Source: Anoxybacteroides voinovskiense (GTDB lineage Bacteria; Bacillota; Bacilli; Bacillales; Anoxybacillaceae). From it: a DNA stretch of 64,000 nt. The stretch is taken from contig NZ_JACIDE010000011.1 of NCBI RefSeq assembly GCF_014196205.1, forward strand, positions 1 to 64,000, written 5' to 3'. How positions within the stretch are numbered: the first letter of the stretch is position 1; each line of letters opens with the position of its first letter. A model generated the notes under the pieces. The model searched no databases. It was not told where the DNA came from and was given only the letters and a program-made list of their open reading frames with translations. The position numbers and the translations under genes were made by a program. Of this stretch, positions 56,661 through 64,000 are shown one piece after another.

Positions 56661-59372
56661 ATGGCAAAGCAAGATGTATTTAACGCCCGCGCTTCATTTG
56701 ACGTAAACGGGAAAAAATACAACTACTACCGTTTGCAAGCGCTTGAAGAAGCGGGAGTCGGCAACGTTTCTCGTCTGCCTTATTCGATTAAAGTGTTGTT
56801 GGAGTCCGTTCTTCGCCAAGTAGACGGCCGCGTCATTACGAAAGAGCATGTCGAAAACTTGGCAAAATGGGGAACACCGGAAGTAAAAGACATCGATGTT
56901 CCATTTAAGCCGTCCCGTGTCATTTTACAAGACTTTACAGGTGTGCCTGCAGTCGTTGACTTAGCTTCGATGCGTAAAGCAATGGCGGATATCGGCGGAG
57001 ATCCGTACGAAATCAATCCAGAAATTCCGGTTGACCTTGTCATTGACCACTCGGTGCAAGTCGATAAAGCAGGAACAGACGATGCGCTTGAGTACAACAT
57101 GAACTTAGAATTTGAGCGCAACGCAGAGCGCTACAAGTTTTTGAAATGGGCGCAAAAAGCGTTTAACAACTACCGCGCAGTTCCGCCAGCAACAGGAATC
57201 GTTCACCAAGTGAACTTAGAATATTTAGCAAACGTTGTGCATGCGGTAGAAGGAGAGAACGGCGAATATGAAGCGTTCCCAGACACGCTCGTCGGTACAG
57301 ACTCCCATACAACGATGATTAACGGTATCGGCGTACTTGGTTGGGGCGTTGGTGGAATTGAAGCAGAAGCGGGAATGCTTGGACAACCTTCTTACTTCCC
57401 AGTGCCAGAAGTTGTCGGCGTTCGCTTAACAGGCAAATTGCCAAACGGCACAACTGCGACAGACCTTGCGCTAAAAGTAACGCAAGTGCTTCGGAAAAAA
57501 GGCGTTGTCGGCAAATTCGTTGAATTTTTCGGACCAGGTGTTGCTACACTTCCGCTCGCAGATCGTGCGACGGTCGCAAACATGGCGCCAGAGTACGGGG
57601 CAACGTGCGGCTTCTTCCCGGTAGATGCAGAGGCGCTTGACTATTTGCGTTTAACAGGCCGCGACGAACACCATGTGCAAGTCGTCGAAGCATATTGCAA
57701 AGCAAACGGCTTATTCTATACGCCGGACGCAGAAGAGCCAGTGTTTACAGATGTGGTGGAAATCAACTTGTCTGATATTGAAGCAAATCTTTCTGGTCCA
57801 AAACGTCCGCAAGATTTAATTCCGCTTTCGAAAATGAAAGAATCGTTCCGTGAAGCGGTAAAAGCGCCGCAAGGAAACCAAGGATTCGGCTTGACAGAAG
57901 CGGATCTTGATAAAGAAATGACCGTTACATTAAACGGCGAAGAAGTGAAAATGAAAACGGGCGCGATTGCGATTGCCGCCATTACAAGCTGTACGAACAC
58001 ATCGAACCCATACGTGTTAATCGGTGCTGGTTTAGTGGCGAAAAAAGCGGTCGAAAAAGGATTAAAAGTTCCGAAATACGTAAAAACATCGCTCGCTCCA
58101 GGTTCGAAAGTCGTTACAGGGTACTTAAAAGATTCTGGCTTGCTTCCGTACTTAGAGCAAATCGGCTTTAACATCGTCGGCTACGGTTGTACGACATGTA
58201 TTGGAAACTCAGGACCACTTGCACCTGAATTAGAGAAAGCGATTGCGGAAAACGACTTGCTTGTCACAAGCGTCCTTTCTGGTAACCGCAACTTTGAAGG
58301 GCGGATCCATCCGCTTGTGAAAGGAAACTACTTAGCATCGCCGCCGCTTGTCGTTGCATACGCTTTAGCTGGCACGGTCGACATCGACTTATTAAATGAG
58401 CCGATCGGCAAAGACAAAGACGACAATGACGTATACTTTAACGACATTTGGCCGACGACAGAAGAAGTAAAAGAAGTCGTGAAACAAACCGTCACACCAG
58501 AGCTGTTCCGGAAAGAATATGAGCGCGTGTTCGATGACAATGCACGTTGGAACGCCATCGAAACAACGGACGAACCGCTCTATCAATGGGACGAGGATTC
58601 GACATACATTCAAAATCCGCCGTTCTTTGAAGGGCTTTCTCCGGAAGTTCGCCAAGTTCAGCCGCTTACAGGCTTGCGTGTCGTCGGCAAGTTTGGCGAC
58701 TCGGTGACAACCGACCATATTTCACCAGCTGGCTCCATCGGCAAAAACACGCCAGCAGGCCAATACCTCATTTCGAAAGGCGTCGATCCGAAAGATTTCA
58801 ACTCTTACGGTTCTCGCCGCGGCAACCACGAAGTAATGATGCGCGGAACGTTTGCGAACATCCGTATTCGCAACCAAATCGCGCCAGGCACAGAAGGCGG
58901 GTATACAACTTATTGGCCAACAGGCGAAGTAATGTCGATTTACGATGCGTGCATGAAATATAAACAAGAAGGCACAGGACTTGTCGTTATCGCCGGCAAA
59001 GACTACGGAATGGGAAGCTCTCGCGACTGGGCGGCAAAAGGGACATTCTTGTTAGGCATTAAAACGGTAATTGCCGAAAGCTTTGAGCGCATCCACCGCT
59101 CGAACCTCGTCTTAATGGGCGTCTTGCCGCTTCAGTTTAAAGACGGAGAAAATGCGGAAACGCTTGGGCTTACTGGAAAAGAAACGTTCGAAATTCACAT
59201 TGATGAAAACGTCAAACCGCGCGATTATGTAAAAGTAACGGCAACTGACGAAGCAGGCAACAAAAAAGAATTTGAAGTGCTCGTCCGCTTCGATAGTGAA
59301 GTCGAGATTGACTACTACCGTCACGGCGGTATTTTACAAATGGTATTGCGCGAAAAATTGCATCAGAAATAA
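56661..59372 (+). CDS. acnA: Aconitate hydratase
   Basis: 903 residues. 4Fe-4S ligands: Cys in [10 protein letters not shown] near residue 440 and the [10 protein letters not shown] pair near 512; catalytic motifs include [13 protein letters not shown] and [18 protein letters not shown]-cycle isomerisation of citrate to isocitrate; the apo-form of the B. subtilis enzyme (CitB) also binds RNA. The ATG follows GAGGGGG. A dyad (ATTCGT/ACGAAT, 56596-56619) lies just upstream. Confidence 0.98.
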   Translation: MAKQDVFNARASFDVNGKKYNYYRLQALEEAGVGNVSRLPYSIKVLLESVLRQVDGRVITKEHVENLAKWGTPEVKDIDVPFKPSRVILQDFTGVPAVVDLASMRKAMADIGGDPYEINPEIPVDLVIDHSVQVDKAGTDDALEYNMNLEFERNAERYKFLKWAQKAFNNYRAVPPATGIVHQVNLEYLANVVHAVEGENGEYEAFPDTLVGTDSHTTMINGIGVLGWGVGGIEAEAGMLGQPSYFPVPEVVGVRLTGKLPNGTTATDLALKVTQVLRKKGVVGKFVEFFGPGVATLPLADRATVANMAPEYGATCGFFPVDAEALDYLRLTGRDEHHVQVVEAYCKANGLFYTPDAEEPVFTDVVEINLSDIEANLSGPKRPQDLIPLSKMKESFREAVKAPQGNQGFGLTEADLDKEMTVTLNGEEVKMKTGAIAIAAITSCTNTSNPYVLIGAGLVAKKAVEKGLKVPKYVKTSLAPGSKVVTGYLKDSGLLPYLEQIGFNIVGYGCTTCIGNSGPLAPELEKAIAENDLLVTSVLSGNRNFEGRIHPLVKGNYLASPPLVVAYALAGTVDIDLLNEPIGKDKDDNDVYFNDIWPTTEEVKEVVKQTVTPELFRKEYERVFDDNARWNAIETTDEPLYQWDEDSTYIQNPPFFEGLSPEVRQVQPLTGLRVVGKFGDSVTTDHISPAGSIGKNTPAGQYLISKGVDPKDFNSYGSRRGNHEVMMRGTFANIRIRNQIAPGTEGGYTTYWPTGEVMSIYDACMKYKQEGTGLVVIAGKDYGMGSSRDWAAKGTFLLGIKTVIAESFERIHRSNLVLMGVLPLQFKDGENAETLGLTGKETFEIHIDENVKPRDYVKVTATDEAGNKKEFEVLVRFDSEVEIDYYRHGGILQMVLREKLHQK

Positions 59373-59377
59373 TGAAG

Positions 59378-59406
59378 AAGGGTGTCCTTGTTGGGCACCC
59401 TTTTTG
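59378..59406. terminator. acnA terminator (shared with sspL)
   Basis: AAGGGTGTCC / GGGCACCCTT stem followed by TTTTTG. Confidence 0.8.
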
Positions 59407-59417
59407 TTAGAAAAAGA

Positions 59418-59552
59418 CTATTTTTTATTGCTTCGTTTTGCCGCATTTTCTAATTCGCTTTTTGGGTCAGGTGTCCATCCGTCTTGTCCGAACCCTTGTG
59501 GATTAACGCCTGGTGCTTTCGTTCCGCGATTTTTTCCACCATTTTTCGCCAT
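59418..59552 (-). CDS. sspL: Small acid-soluble spore protein, SspL type
   Basis: 44 residues from ATG 59552 after AGGGGGTG. The product is MAKNGGKNRGTKAPG, then VNPQGFGQDGWTPDPKSELE and NAAKRSNKK. The GVxPQG...DPKxELExxAKxSN pattern matches SspL, although in B. subtilis sspN occupies a nearby place. Forespore-specific minor SASP. A longer frame upstream to 59636 has no ribosome site. Confidence 0.8.
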   Translation of the reverse strand: MAKNGGKNRGTKAPGVNPQGFGQDGWTPDPKSELENAAKRSNKK

Positions 59553-59693
59553 TGTTTTCACCCCCTTATGGATATCGTTGCCTATCGGTGAAAAACTATG
59601 TTTAAGAAAGCTTTGTCGAAAATATTTTTTTGGCAACCATAAGATGCAAGAAACCTTGATATATCAACATTTCTATAGGGAGGAGAGAAGACG

Positions 59694-60155
59694 ATGAATC
59701 GTGCGTTAAAAACAGCATTATGGACGATTGCCTTTGCCCAATTTTTAAAAATCCCGTTGAAAAAATGGGAGACTGGAAAGTGGTGTTGGGCGCATTTTTT
59801 TGAAACGGGTGGGATGCCAAGCTCCCACTCCGCAGGCGTTTCGTCGCTAGCAACGTTTATTGCGTTGAAGCGTGGGATACGAACGGTTGATTTTGCGCTC
59901 GCGGCTCTTTTTGGCTTAATTGTCATGTATGACGCTCAAGGGGTGCGACGGCAAGCAGGGGAGCTGGCGATTCGCCTCAATGAGTTGGCGGAAGATGTAA
60001 TGCGCCTCGAGCAAAACCCGAAAGAAACGCTATATGAGAAAAAGCAGGCACGTCTTCGCGAGCGGCTTGGTCATCAACCAATTGAGGTCGTTGGCGGGGC
60101 GCTGCTTGGAATGGCAACAGGTTTCTTGTCGTATGTATTCGCTCGAAAAAGCTAG
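59694..60155 (+). CDS. yuiD: YuiD-like divergent PAP2 membrane protein
   Basis: 153 residues. Divergent PAP2/acid phosphatase family: GGMPSSHSAGVSSLATFIAL near residue 40 keeps the SxxH core, and MYDAQGVRRQAG near 83 is the second conserved motif. Three to four hydrophobic helices. The natural substrate is unknown; phosphatase activity on lipid phosphates is a guess from the superfamily. GGAGGAG precedes the ATG. Confidence 0.9.
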   Translation: MNRALKTALWTIAFAQFLKIPLKKWETGKWCWAHFFETGGMPSSHSAGVSSLATFIALKRGIRTVDFALAALFGLIVMYDAQGVRRQAGELAIRLNELAEDVMRLEQNPKETLYEKKQARLRERLGHQPIEVVGGALLGMATGFLSYVFARKS

Positions 60156-60212
60156 CCATCGTCGAAAAAATGCGATAAGATGAAAGCGACTACATGAGTT
60201 GGGAGAGAGAGT

Positions 60213-60509
60213 ATGGGGAAGCAAACGATCGCGCAATATTTTGCGTTTCTTGAAAGCAAAGGTTTTCGTTTAGAGGAAGACGTATTTCGTTTCGTGCAGT
60301 TTGGACAACAATATGCGCAGGCAAGCGACGAACTGACGATTATCGCGCTTGAATGGACGTTGAAAGTGCAGCGCCAATTTGATGGGAGTTTTTTTCTTGC
60401 GTTATTAGAGGAGTGGAAGCAACAGCAAATTACAACGCGCCAACAAGCGCGTTTGTTTATGAAAGAAAAAGGATTTATCACGAGTGTTGATTATCCATTA
60501 TTTTACTAA
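60213..60509 (+). CDS. Small soluble protein (possibly DUF6123) with a transposon-derived C-terminus
   Basis: 98 residues, starting after GGGAGAG. Helical: IAQYFAFLESKGFRLEED, then LEWTLKVQRQFDGSF. Possibly the DUF6123 family; this is uncertain. The last eight codons (S-V-D-Y-P-L-F-Y and stop) are read from the terminal repeat of the MITE-like element that begins at 60479. Joining the left flank to the sequence after the right target duplication restores KGFIHE and a stop, so the original protein was a little shorter. Confidence 0.75.
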   Translation: MGKQTIAQYFAFLESKGFRLEEDVFRFVQFGQQYAQASDELTIIALEWTLKVQRQFDGSFFLALLEEWKQQQITTRQQARLFMKEKGFITSVDYPLFY

Positions 60510-60724
60510 AAACACAGAATCATTTGACTGAACACAAGCTTTTCTGCCTCTTCCCTCGAACAAGAACGCCGGCGGGCAAATGTCATTTGCCCGCAAAGCG
60601 TTCATTGTTCGAGGAGGGCATGCTAATACTCCCAGTCGGCAAGCGAACCGCTTGCCGACTACGGCAGAAAAGCTAGGAATAGAGCGATTTCAACTGGTTT
60701 TTAATGGTTAATCAACACGCCTGA
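60479..60724 (-). repeat. Structured MITE-like element, copy 3 (complete, inverted)
   Basis: On the minus strand: terminal repeat GTGTTGATTAACCATTA from 60718 down to TAATGGATAATCAACAC at 60484. The same closing stem and hairpins 1 and 3 as copy 2. Hairpin 2 is reduced (GGG...CCC only, GGGAGTATTAGCATGCCC). Flanked by GGATTTAT at 60471-60478 and 60725-60732, an 8-bp target duplication. About 90% identical by eye to copy 2. Confidence 0.9.
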
Positions 60725-60740
60725 GGATTTATTCACGAAT

Positions 60741-60775
60741 AAAACCATCCTCAAGCGATGCGAGGATGGTTTATA
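60741..60775. terminator. Terminator between the small gene and the EamA gene
   Basis: AAACCATCCTC AAGCGATGC GAGGATGGTTT; it overlaps the EamA stop codon. On the minus strand TTTTATTC follows. Confidence 0.8.
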
Positions 60776-61688
60776 AAGTGAACCCGTTTTTCCGCCGCTT
60801 TTCTAGCCATAAGGAAAGCGGGAGTTCGGCGATGACCATGCCGATTAAAATGCCGCTACAGCCGATGAGGTCGAATGCTGAAAGCCGTTCGCCCGCCCAA
60901 ATATAAGCAGTGATAGCAGCAAATACTGGTTCCATCGAAAAAATAAGAGCAACGCGGGCAGGGGTCGTATATTTTTGAAAATTCGTCTGAATTAAAAAGG
61001 CGGCGACAGTAGCAAATAACGACGTAATGAGCAGTGCTGTCCACACTTCTTTGCGCGCGAAAATAGCATAATTCCATGTCGGTTCTTCAAATAGAACGGC
61101 AAAAATAGAACATGTCACGGCAACAGTAAAAATTTGTACGATCGTTAATAATAGTGCCGGATAATGACTGGCATATTTTCCGGTAATGACAATATGGAAG
61201 GCAAACGAAATGGCGCAAAAAAAGACGAATAAATCGCCGCGGTTGATGGACCATTCTCCGCCGTTCACCGTTAAAAAATATAAGCCGACCGTCGCCATCA
61301 TCGCCCCGAGTACGGCGTTGGCGGTCGGTTTTTGTTTTAGAAAAAGGAAGGCGAGAAACGGAACGATAACGACGCTAAGCCCCGTAATAAACCCTGCGTT
61401 TGCGGACGTTGTATATAACAACCCAATCGTTTGTAACGCGTAGCCGCTAAAAAGCCAAACGCCCATCCATCCTCCGGCAATGAGTACTGGTCGGTTGATC
61501 GACCGAAGCAACGGGCGATGAAAGAGGCATGCCCAAACGAGCAAAAAAATTCCTGCGAGCCAAAACCGAACAGCGTTAAACGAAAGTGGCGGCAAAAAAG
61601 AAATGGCGTTTTGCACGACGACAAACGTCGCCCCCCAGACAAATGCAACGAAAAGTAAACTAACATCAGCACCCCATTGTTTTTTCAT
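60771..61688 (-). CDS. EamA/DMT family transporter
   Basis: 305 residues with about ten hydrophobic helices in two EamA repeats: VAFVWGATFVVVQNAI at the N-terminus and the second-repeat end LIFSMEPVFAAITAYIW. Drug/metabolite transporter superfamily, likely an exporter of metabolites such as amino acids. Substrate not shown. Starts at ATG 61688 after AAAGGGATG. Convergent with the gene at 60213. Confidence 0.9.
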   Translation of the reverse strand: MKKQWGADVSLLFVAFVWGATFVVVQNAISFLPPLSFNAVRFWLAGIFLLVWACLFHRPLLRSINRPVLIAGGWMGVWLFSGYALQTIGLLYTTSANAGFITGLSVVIVPFLAFLFLKQKPTANAVLGAMMATVGLYFLTVNGGEWSINRGDLFVFFCAISFAFHIVITGKYASHYPALLLTIVQIFTVAVTCSIFAVLFEEPTWNYAIFARKEVWTALLITSLFATVAAFLIQTNFQKYTTPARVALIFSMEPVFAAITAYIWAGERLSAFDLIGCSGILIGMVIAELPLSLWLEKRRKNGFTL

Positions 61689-61871
61689 TTTTCATCCCTT
61701 TCATATACATAAATGACAAAATATAGACGTAAATCTAAATGAAACTAATGTTACTTTACCATCATTTTCGGAAAATTTCCATCCTTTTTTCTAAAAACGG
61801 GGGAGTAGTTATGTTTGGGAAAGGTTTGTTGTATAATAAAAAGAAGAATGATGGTGGAAGGATGACGAACA

Positions 61872-62552
61872 GTGGACGTAATCATTCAGTGGACGTACAT
61901 AACGCCGAAAAAACAAGAAGTGGTGTTCACTTCTGACCTTCTCCCGGCGGAAAAAGCGCTTTTATTAGCGGAAGATTTGGAAAAAACGGGGCGCGTGAAA
62001 GAATTAGTATTTATTGACCGGCGCAATACCGAGTGGACGAAAAAAGAACTAGCCAAACTATTACAAGAAATTGAAACAGAGCCACATGATATTGTTGCTT
62101 ATTTTGATGGGGGATTCGATAAAGAAACGCAAGAGGCAGGAGTCGGAGCGGTTGTCTATTACAAACAAAACCAGCAGCCGTATCGTCTGCGGGCGAATCG
62201 ACGGCTAGGGCAACTGACGTCGAATAACGAGGCGGAGTATGCGGCGTTTTGGTTTTTAGTGCAGATGTTAGAGGAGCTCGGGGTGCATCATTTGCCTGTT
62301 GTTTTTCGCGGCGACTCGCACGTTGTGCTCAATCAGTTATCTGGGGCGTGGCCGTGTTTTGAAAAAGAGTCGAGTGCATGGCTTGACCGCATCGAGGAGA
62401 AACTAAACGAGCTTGGCATTCAGCCGATTTATGAGCCGATTTCGCGCAAACAAAATAAAGAAGCGGATCAGCTGGCGAGCCAAGCGCTCGAGGGGAAAAT
62501 GGTTACGAGTACGATCGAGCTTGCAAAGAAAGGGAACGACAGTGATGAGTAA
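61872..62552 (+). CDS. ypeP: RNase H-like protein YpeP
   Basis: 226 residues from GTG 61872 (GAAGGATGA 7 bases before). The N-terminal 75 residues are a separate region; the RNase HI fold follows: AYFDGGFDKETQEAGVGAVV (first Asp), LTSNNEAEYAAFWFL (Glu), VVFRGDSHVVLNQLSG (Asp) and KQNKEADQLASQAL (Asp), so the acidic catalytic set is present. Possibly degrades RNA in RNA-DNA hybrids. Overlaps the next gene by 8 bases (ATGAGTAA). Confidence 0.9.
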   Translation: MDVIIQWTYITPKKQEVVFTSDLLPAEKALLLAEDLEKTGRVKELVFIDRRNTEWTKKELAKLLQEIETEPHDIVAYFDGGFDKETQEAGVGAVVYYKQNQQPYRLRANRRLGQLTSNNEAEYAAFWFLVQMLEELGVHHLPVVFRGDSHVVLNQLSGAWPCFEKESSAWLDRIEEKLNELGIQPIYEPISRKQNKEADQLASQALEGKMVTSTIELAKKGNDSDE

Positions 62553-62754
62553 AGAAGAAAAGCTTTCGAAACGAAAAGAAATATTAGAAAAACTAAACGA
62601 CCTCCATCATTCGTATTGTGAAGGGTGTTTTCTAAAAGCTACGTTTCGCAAAGAAATCGGAAAAACGTATGCGCAGTCGTTTTGCATTACGAAGTGTACG
62701 GTTGGGGAAAAGATAAAAGGGTACGGAGAAATGTTATTGGCGGTTTCTCGATAA
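62545..62754 (+). CDS. ypeQ: Zinc-finger protein YpeQ
   Basis: 69 residues from ATG 62545, overlapping ypeP. Cysteines in YCEGCFLK and FCITKC suggest a CxxC...CxxxC zinc site; the rest is basic. The arrangement ypeP-ypeQ is as in Bacillus. Function unknown. A bidirectional terminator follows. Confidence 0.85.
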   Translation: MSKEEKLSKRKEILEKLNDLHHSYCEGCFLKATFRKEIGKTYAQSFCITKCTVGEKIKGYGEMLLAVSR

Positions 62755-62782
62755 AAGGCTGACCTTAATGGGCAGCCTTTTT
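62753..62782. terminator. Bidirectional terminator, ypeQ/DUF2564
   Basis: AAAAGGCTG ... CAGCCTTTTT stem. Confidence 0.85.
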
Positions 62783-63035
62783 ACTGCAGCGCTTCGTTTA
62801 GTTGATGTTCGGCTTGTTTCAATCGCTGTTCGCATTTGGCGAGGAACGAGTCATCGACGCCCGTTCGTTCGCTACGAATGCGTGTTAATTGTTCATAGGC
62901 GTTCGTAATTGATTGTTTAGCTTCCGCGAGCATGTCGCGGTCGAGGCTCATCGTTGCCGAACCGACCATTTTTTGCGCCGTGTCGACAAACATTTCAAGC
63001 TGTTTCAAATCATTGTAGCCAGTGTGAAGTTCCAT
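62781..63035 (-). CDS. DUF2564 family protein
   Basis: 84 residues from ATG 63035 (AGGAGG 8 bases upstream). Helical, acidic; contains QKMVGSATMSLDRDMLAEA and ends LKQAEHQLNEALQ. Matches the DUF2564 family found beside ypeP-ypeQ in bacilli. No function known. Confidence 0.8.
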   Translation of the reverse strand: MELHTGYNDLKQLEMFVDTAQKMVGSATMSLDRDMLAEAKQSITNAYEQLTRIRSERTGVDDSFLAKCEQRLKQAEHQLNEALQ

Positions 63036-63107
63036 TACACCCACCTCCTAGAGGGTAGTGTTTGTTGCCGGCATGAAAATATGTATGGCATTGTACAAAT
63101 TCCATAA

Positions 63108-63132
63108 GAAAAAGGCTGGCGTATGCCAGCCT
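63108..63132 (-). terminator. Probable csp terminator
   Basis: AGGCTGGC GTAT GCCAGCCT; on the minus strand a TTTTTC run follows. It lies about 100 bases after the csp stop. Confidence 0.6.
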
Positions 63133-63160
63133 GATCTCGTCTTTCCTATATGTTTTTAGG

Positions 63161-63222
63161 CGCCATTAGCTTGCTTTACAAGCGAGTTTTGCCGATAGGC
63201 GAGCGCCTTTATATGTCAACGA
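63161..63222. repeat. Remnant of the GTCTAGCT repeat family
   Basis: GGCGCC ... TTTTGCCGATAGGCGAGCGCC resembles the right end of the repeat at 40279-40448 (CGCCGATAGGCGGGCGC) and sits in the csp 3' region. Confidence 0.4.
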
Positions 63223-63230
63223 GCGCTTAA

Positions 63231-63431
63231 TTATAATTTTACGACGTTCGCAGCTTGTGGTCCGCGGTTTCCTTGAACGATTTCAAAAGAAACTTCTTGA
63301 CCTTCTTCTAATGTTTTGTAGCCTTCTCCTTGGATTGCTGTGAAGTGAACGAATACGTCCGCTCCGCCTTCTACTTCGATGAACCCATAGCCTTTTTCGT
63401 TGTTAAACCATTTTACTTTACCGTTTTGCAT
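63231..63431 (-). CDS. Cold shock protein (CspA/CspB family)
   Basis: 66 residues: [20 protein letters not shown] holds RNP1 (KGYGFIEV), followed by RNP2 VFVHF. A five-stranded OB fold binding single-stranded RNA/DNA as an RNA chaperone. The ATG follows TTAGGAGGA. The transcript probably has a leader of about 135 nt from the promoter at 63575-63603. Confidence 0.97.
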   Translation of the reverse strand: MQNGKVKWFNNEKGYGFIEVEGGADVFVHFTAIQGEGYKTLEEGQEVSFEIVQGNRGPQAANVVKL

Positions 63432-63567
63432 AATACTTAATTCCTCCTAATACCTTTAGCACCTTACGGCTAGCTTAAAAATTTTTATCAAATAACGGAA
63501 TATACTCCACAGCAGTCTAAGGTGAGTGCTTCATGCTGCATCGGTTGAAATATATTCTGTTAAATGA
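63432..63567 (-). other. Long 5' leader of csp mRNA
   Basis: About 135 nt between the predicted start and the csp ATG, without an ORF. Long structured leaders of this size are typical of cold-shock mRNAs and control their translation. The rest of the gap to 63746 holds only the promoter and no supported gene. Confidence 0.55.
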
Positions 63568-63574
63568 TGTCTTT

Positions 63575-63603
63575 ACTATACACTAATGAAACGGCATCGT
63601 CAA
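63575..63603 (-). promoter_or_regulatory. csp promoter
   Basis: On the minus strand TTGACG (63603-63598), 17 bp, TATAGT (63580-63575). Confidence 0.65.
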
Positions 63604-63746
63604 GGAAAAGCAGATGAAATTCAGAAAAAATTTGCAAATTTTTTGGCATTCGTTTGAACGGCAGGGAAATGGATAGAAGTTGTCGAATAAATATGTATAG
63701 ATAGTTAGCGAGTGGCATACATTGGTAATAGGAGAGGAGGAGTCGT

Positions 63747-63998
63747 ATGTATCGCGGAACGATGAACGGAAAAGAAGTGATTATCCATTTAGGGAAAAAA
63801 GTAAAGTCGCAATATGCAGATGACCATAAACTGTATCATGCTGTGCTTTCTTATGGAGAAACGGCGTTTAAAAAAGGGCAACGGACGTTCGGGATTTTTC
63901 ATGATCATATCGGCTTAATTGTGGCGGAAGTAGAAAACCATGACATTCCGGTCATTCGGGTTGATTATGTGATTGAAAACGAAAATGTCTACGAATAA
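63747..63998 (+). CDS. Hypothetical protein, 83 residues
   Basis: ATG after GAGAGGAGGAG, a strong ribosome site. Soluble, mixed fold: MYRGTMNGKEVIIHLGKK, GIFHDHIGLIVAEVENHD, IPVIRVDYVIENENVYE. Not recognised. It has a complete stop two bases before the window end, so it is probably full length. Confidence 0.7.
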   Translation: MYRGTMNGKEVIIHLGKKVKSQYADDHKLYHAVLSYGETAFKKGQRTFGIFHDHIGLIVAEVENHDIPVIRVDYVIENENVYE

Positions 63999-64000
63999 CA

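Overview
The window looks like chromosomal DNA from a thermophilic, spore-forming member of the Bacillaceae, most like Anoxybacillus or Geobacillus. This is inferred from Bacillus-type gene order (ymfF-H-I-J-K-ymfM-pgsA-cinA-recA-rny-ymdB-spoVS; mutS-mutL; miaA-hfq-spoVK; hflX-ynbB-glnR-glnA; lexA/yneA-yneB-ynzC-tkt-sirA-yneF; ccdA-yneI-ccdC-yneK; sspP-sspO-acnA), many sporulation genes, strong GGAGG ribosome sites and frequent TTG/GTG starts. No rRNA, tRNA, CRISPR array or intact prophage was seen.

Layout. 0.1-11.8 kb: M16 peptidase pair, EF-P modification reductase, RodZ-like protein, phospholipid synthesis, recombination (recA), RNA decay (rny), ymdB and spoVS. 12.1-18.0 kb: M19 dipeptidase, 2-oxoacid:ferredoxin oxidoreductase (korAB), miaB and ricA. 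18.4-27.4 kb: cotE, mutS-mutL, an MFS exporter, miaA, hfq and spoVK. 27.5-35.0 kb: a six-gene acyl-CoA catabolic operon (two acyl-CoA ligases, acyl-CoA dehydrogenase, CaiB-type CoA-transferase, 3-hydroxyacyl-CoA dehydrogenase, thiolase) with no enoyl-CoA hydratase. 35-44.6 kb: TRIC-like channel, hflX, ynbB, the glnRA nitrogen operon, the divergent SOS locus lexA/yneA-yneB-ynzC, and tkt. 44.6-47.8 kb: a small accessory island holding decayed insertion-sequence remnants, an unrecognised secreted protein, a small membrane protein, a zinc-ribbon ORF without a start codon, and an array of GC-rich structured repeats. 47.8-64 kb: sirA, yneF, a heterodimeric ABC exporter, ccdA/yneI/ccdC, a LysM cell-wall hydrolase, spore SASP genes, aconitase, yuiD, an EamA transporter, an RNase H-like protein, csp and small proteins.

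The most notable non-coding content is repetitive. (1) A 235-250 bp miniature inverted-repeat element occurs three times (1-100 partial, 11793-12039, 60479-60724). It has about 17-bp imperfect terminal inverted repeats and visible 8-10 bp target duplications, and its core folds as a cloverleaf of three hairpins closed by a 12-bp stem. One copy sits at the foot of the spoVS terminator; another has rewritten the C-terminus of a small gene. (2) A separate modular family of GTCTAGCT...CCGCTTTTC repeats occurs as alternating A and B units whose stems differ in sequence but still pair.

Regulation readable from the sequence includes three LexA boxes between lexA and yneA and one before recA, a GlnR/TnrA box on the glnR promoter, a close sigma-H promoter before spoVS, three in-phase WalR-type hexamers before the cell-wall hydrolase, a 28-bp perfect palindrome before miaB, a dyad on the ABC-exporter promoter, and a roughly 135-nt leader on csp. 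All functional assignments rest on recognition of protein families and motifs by eye; no database search was run.
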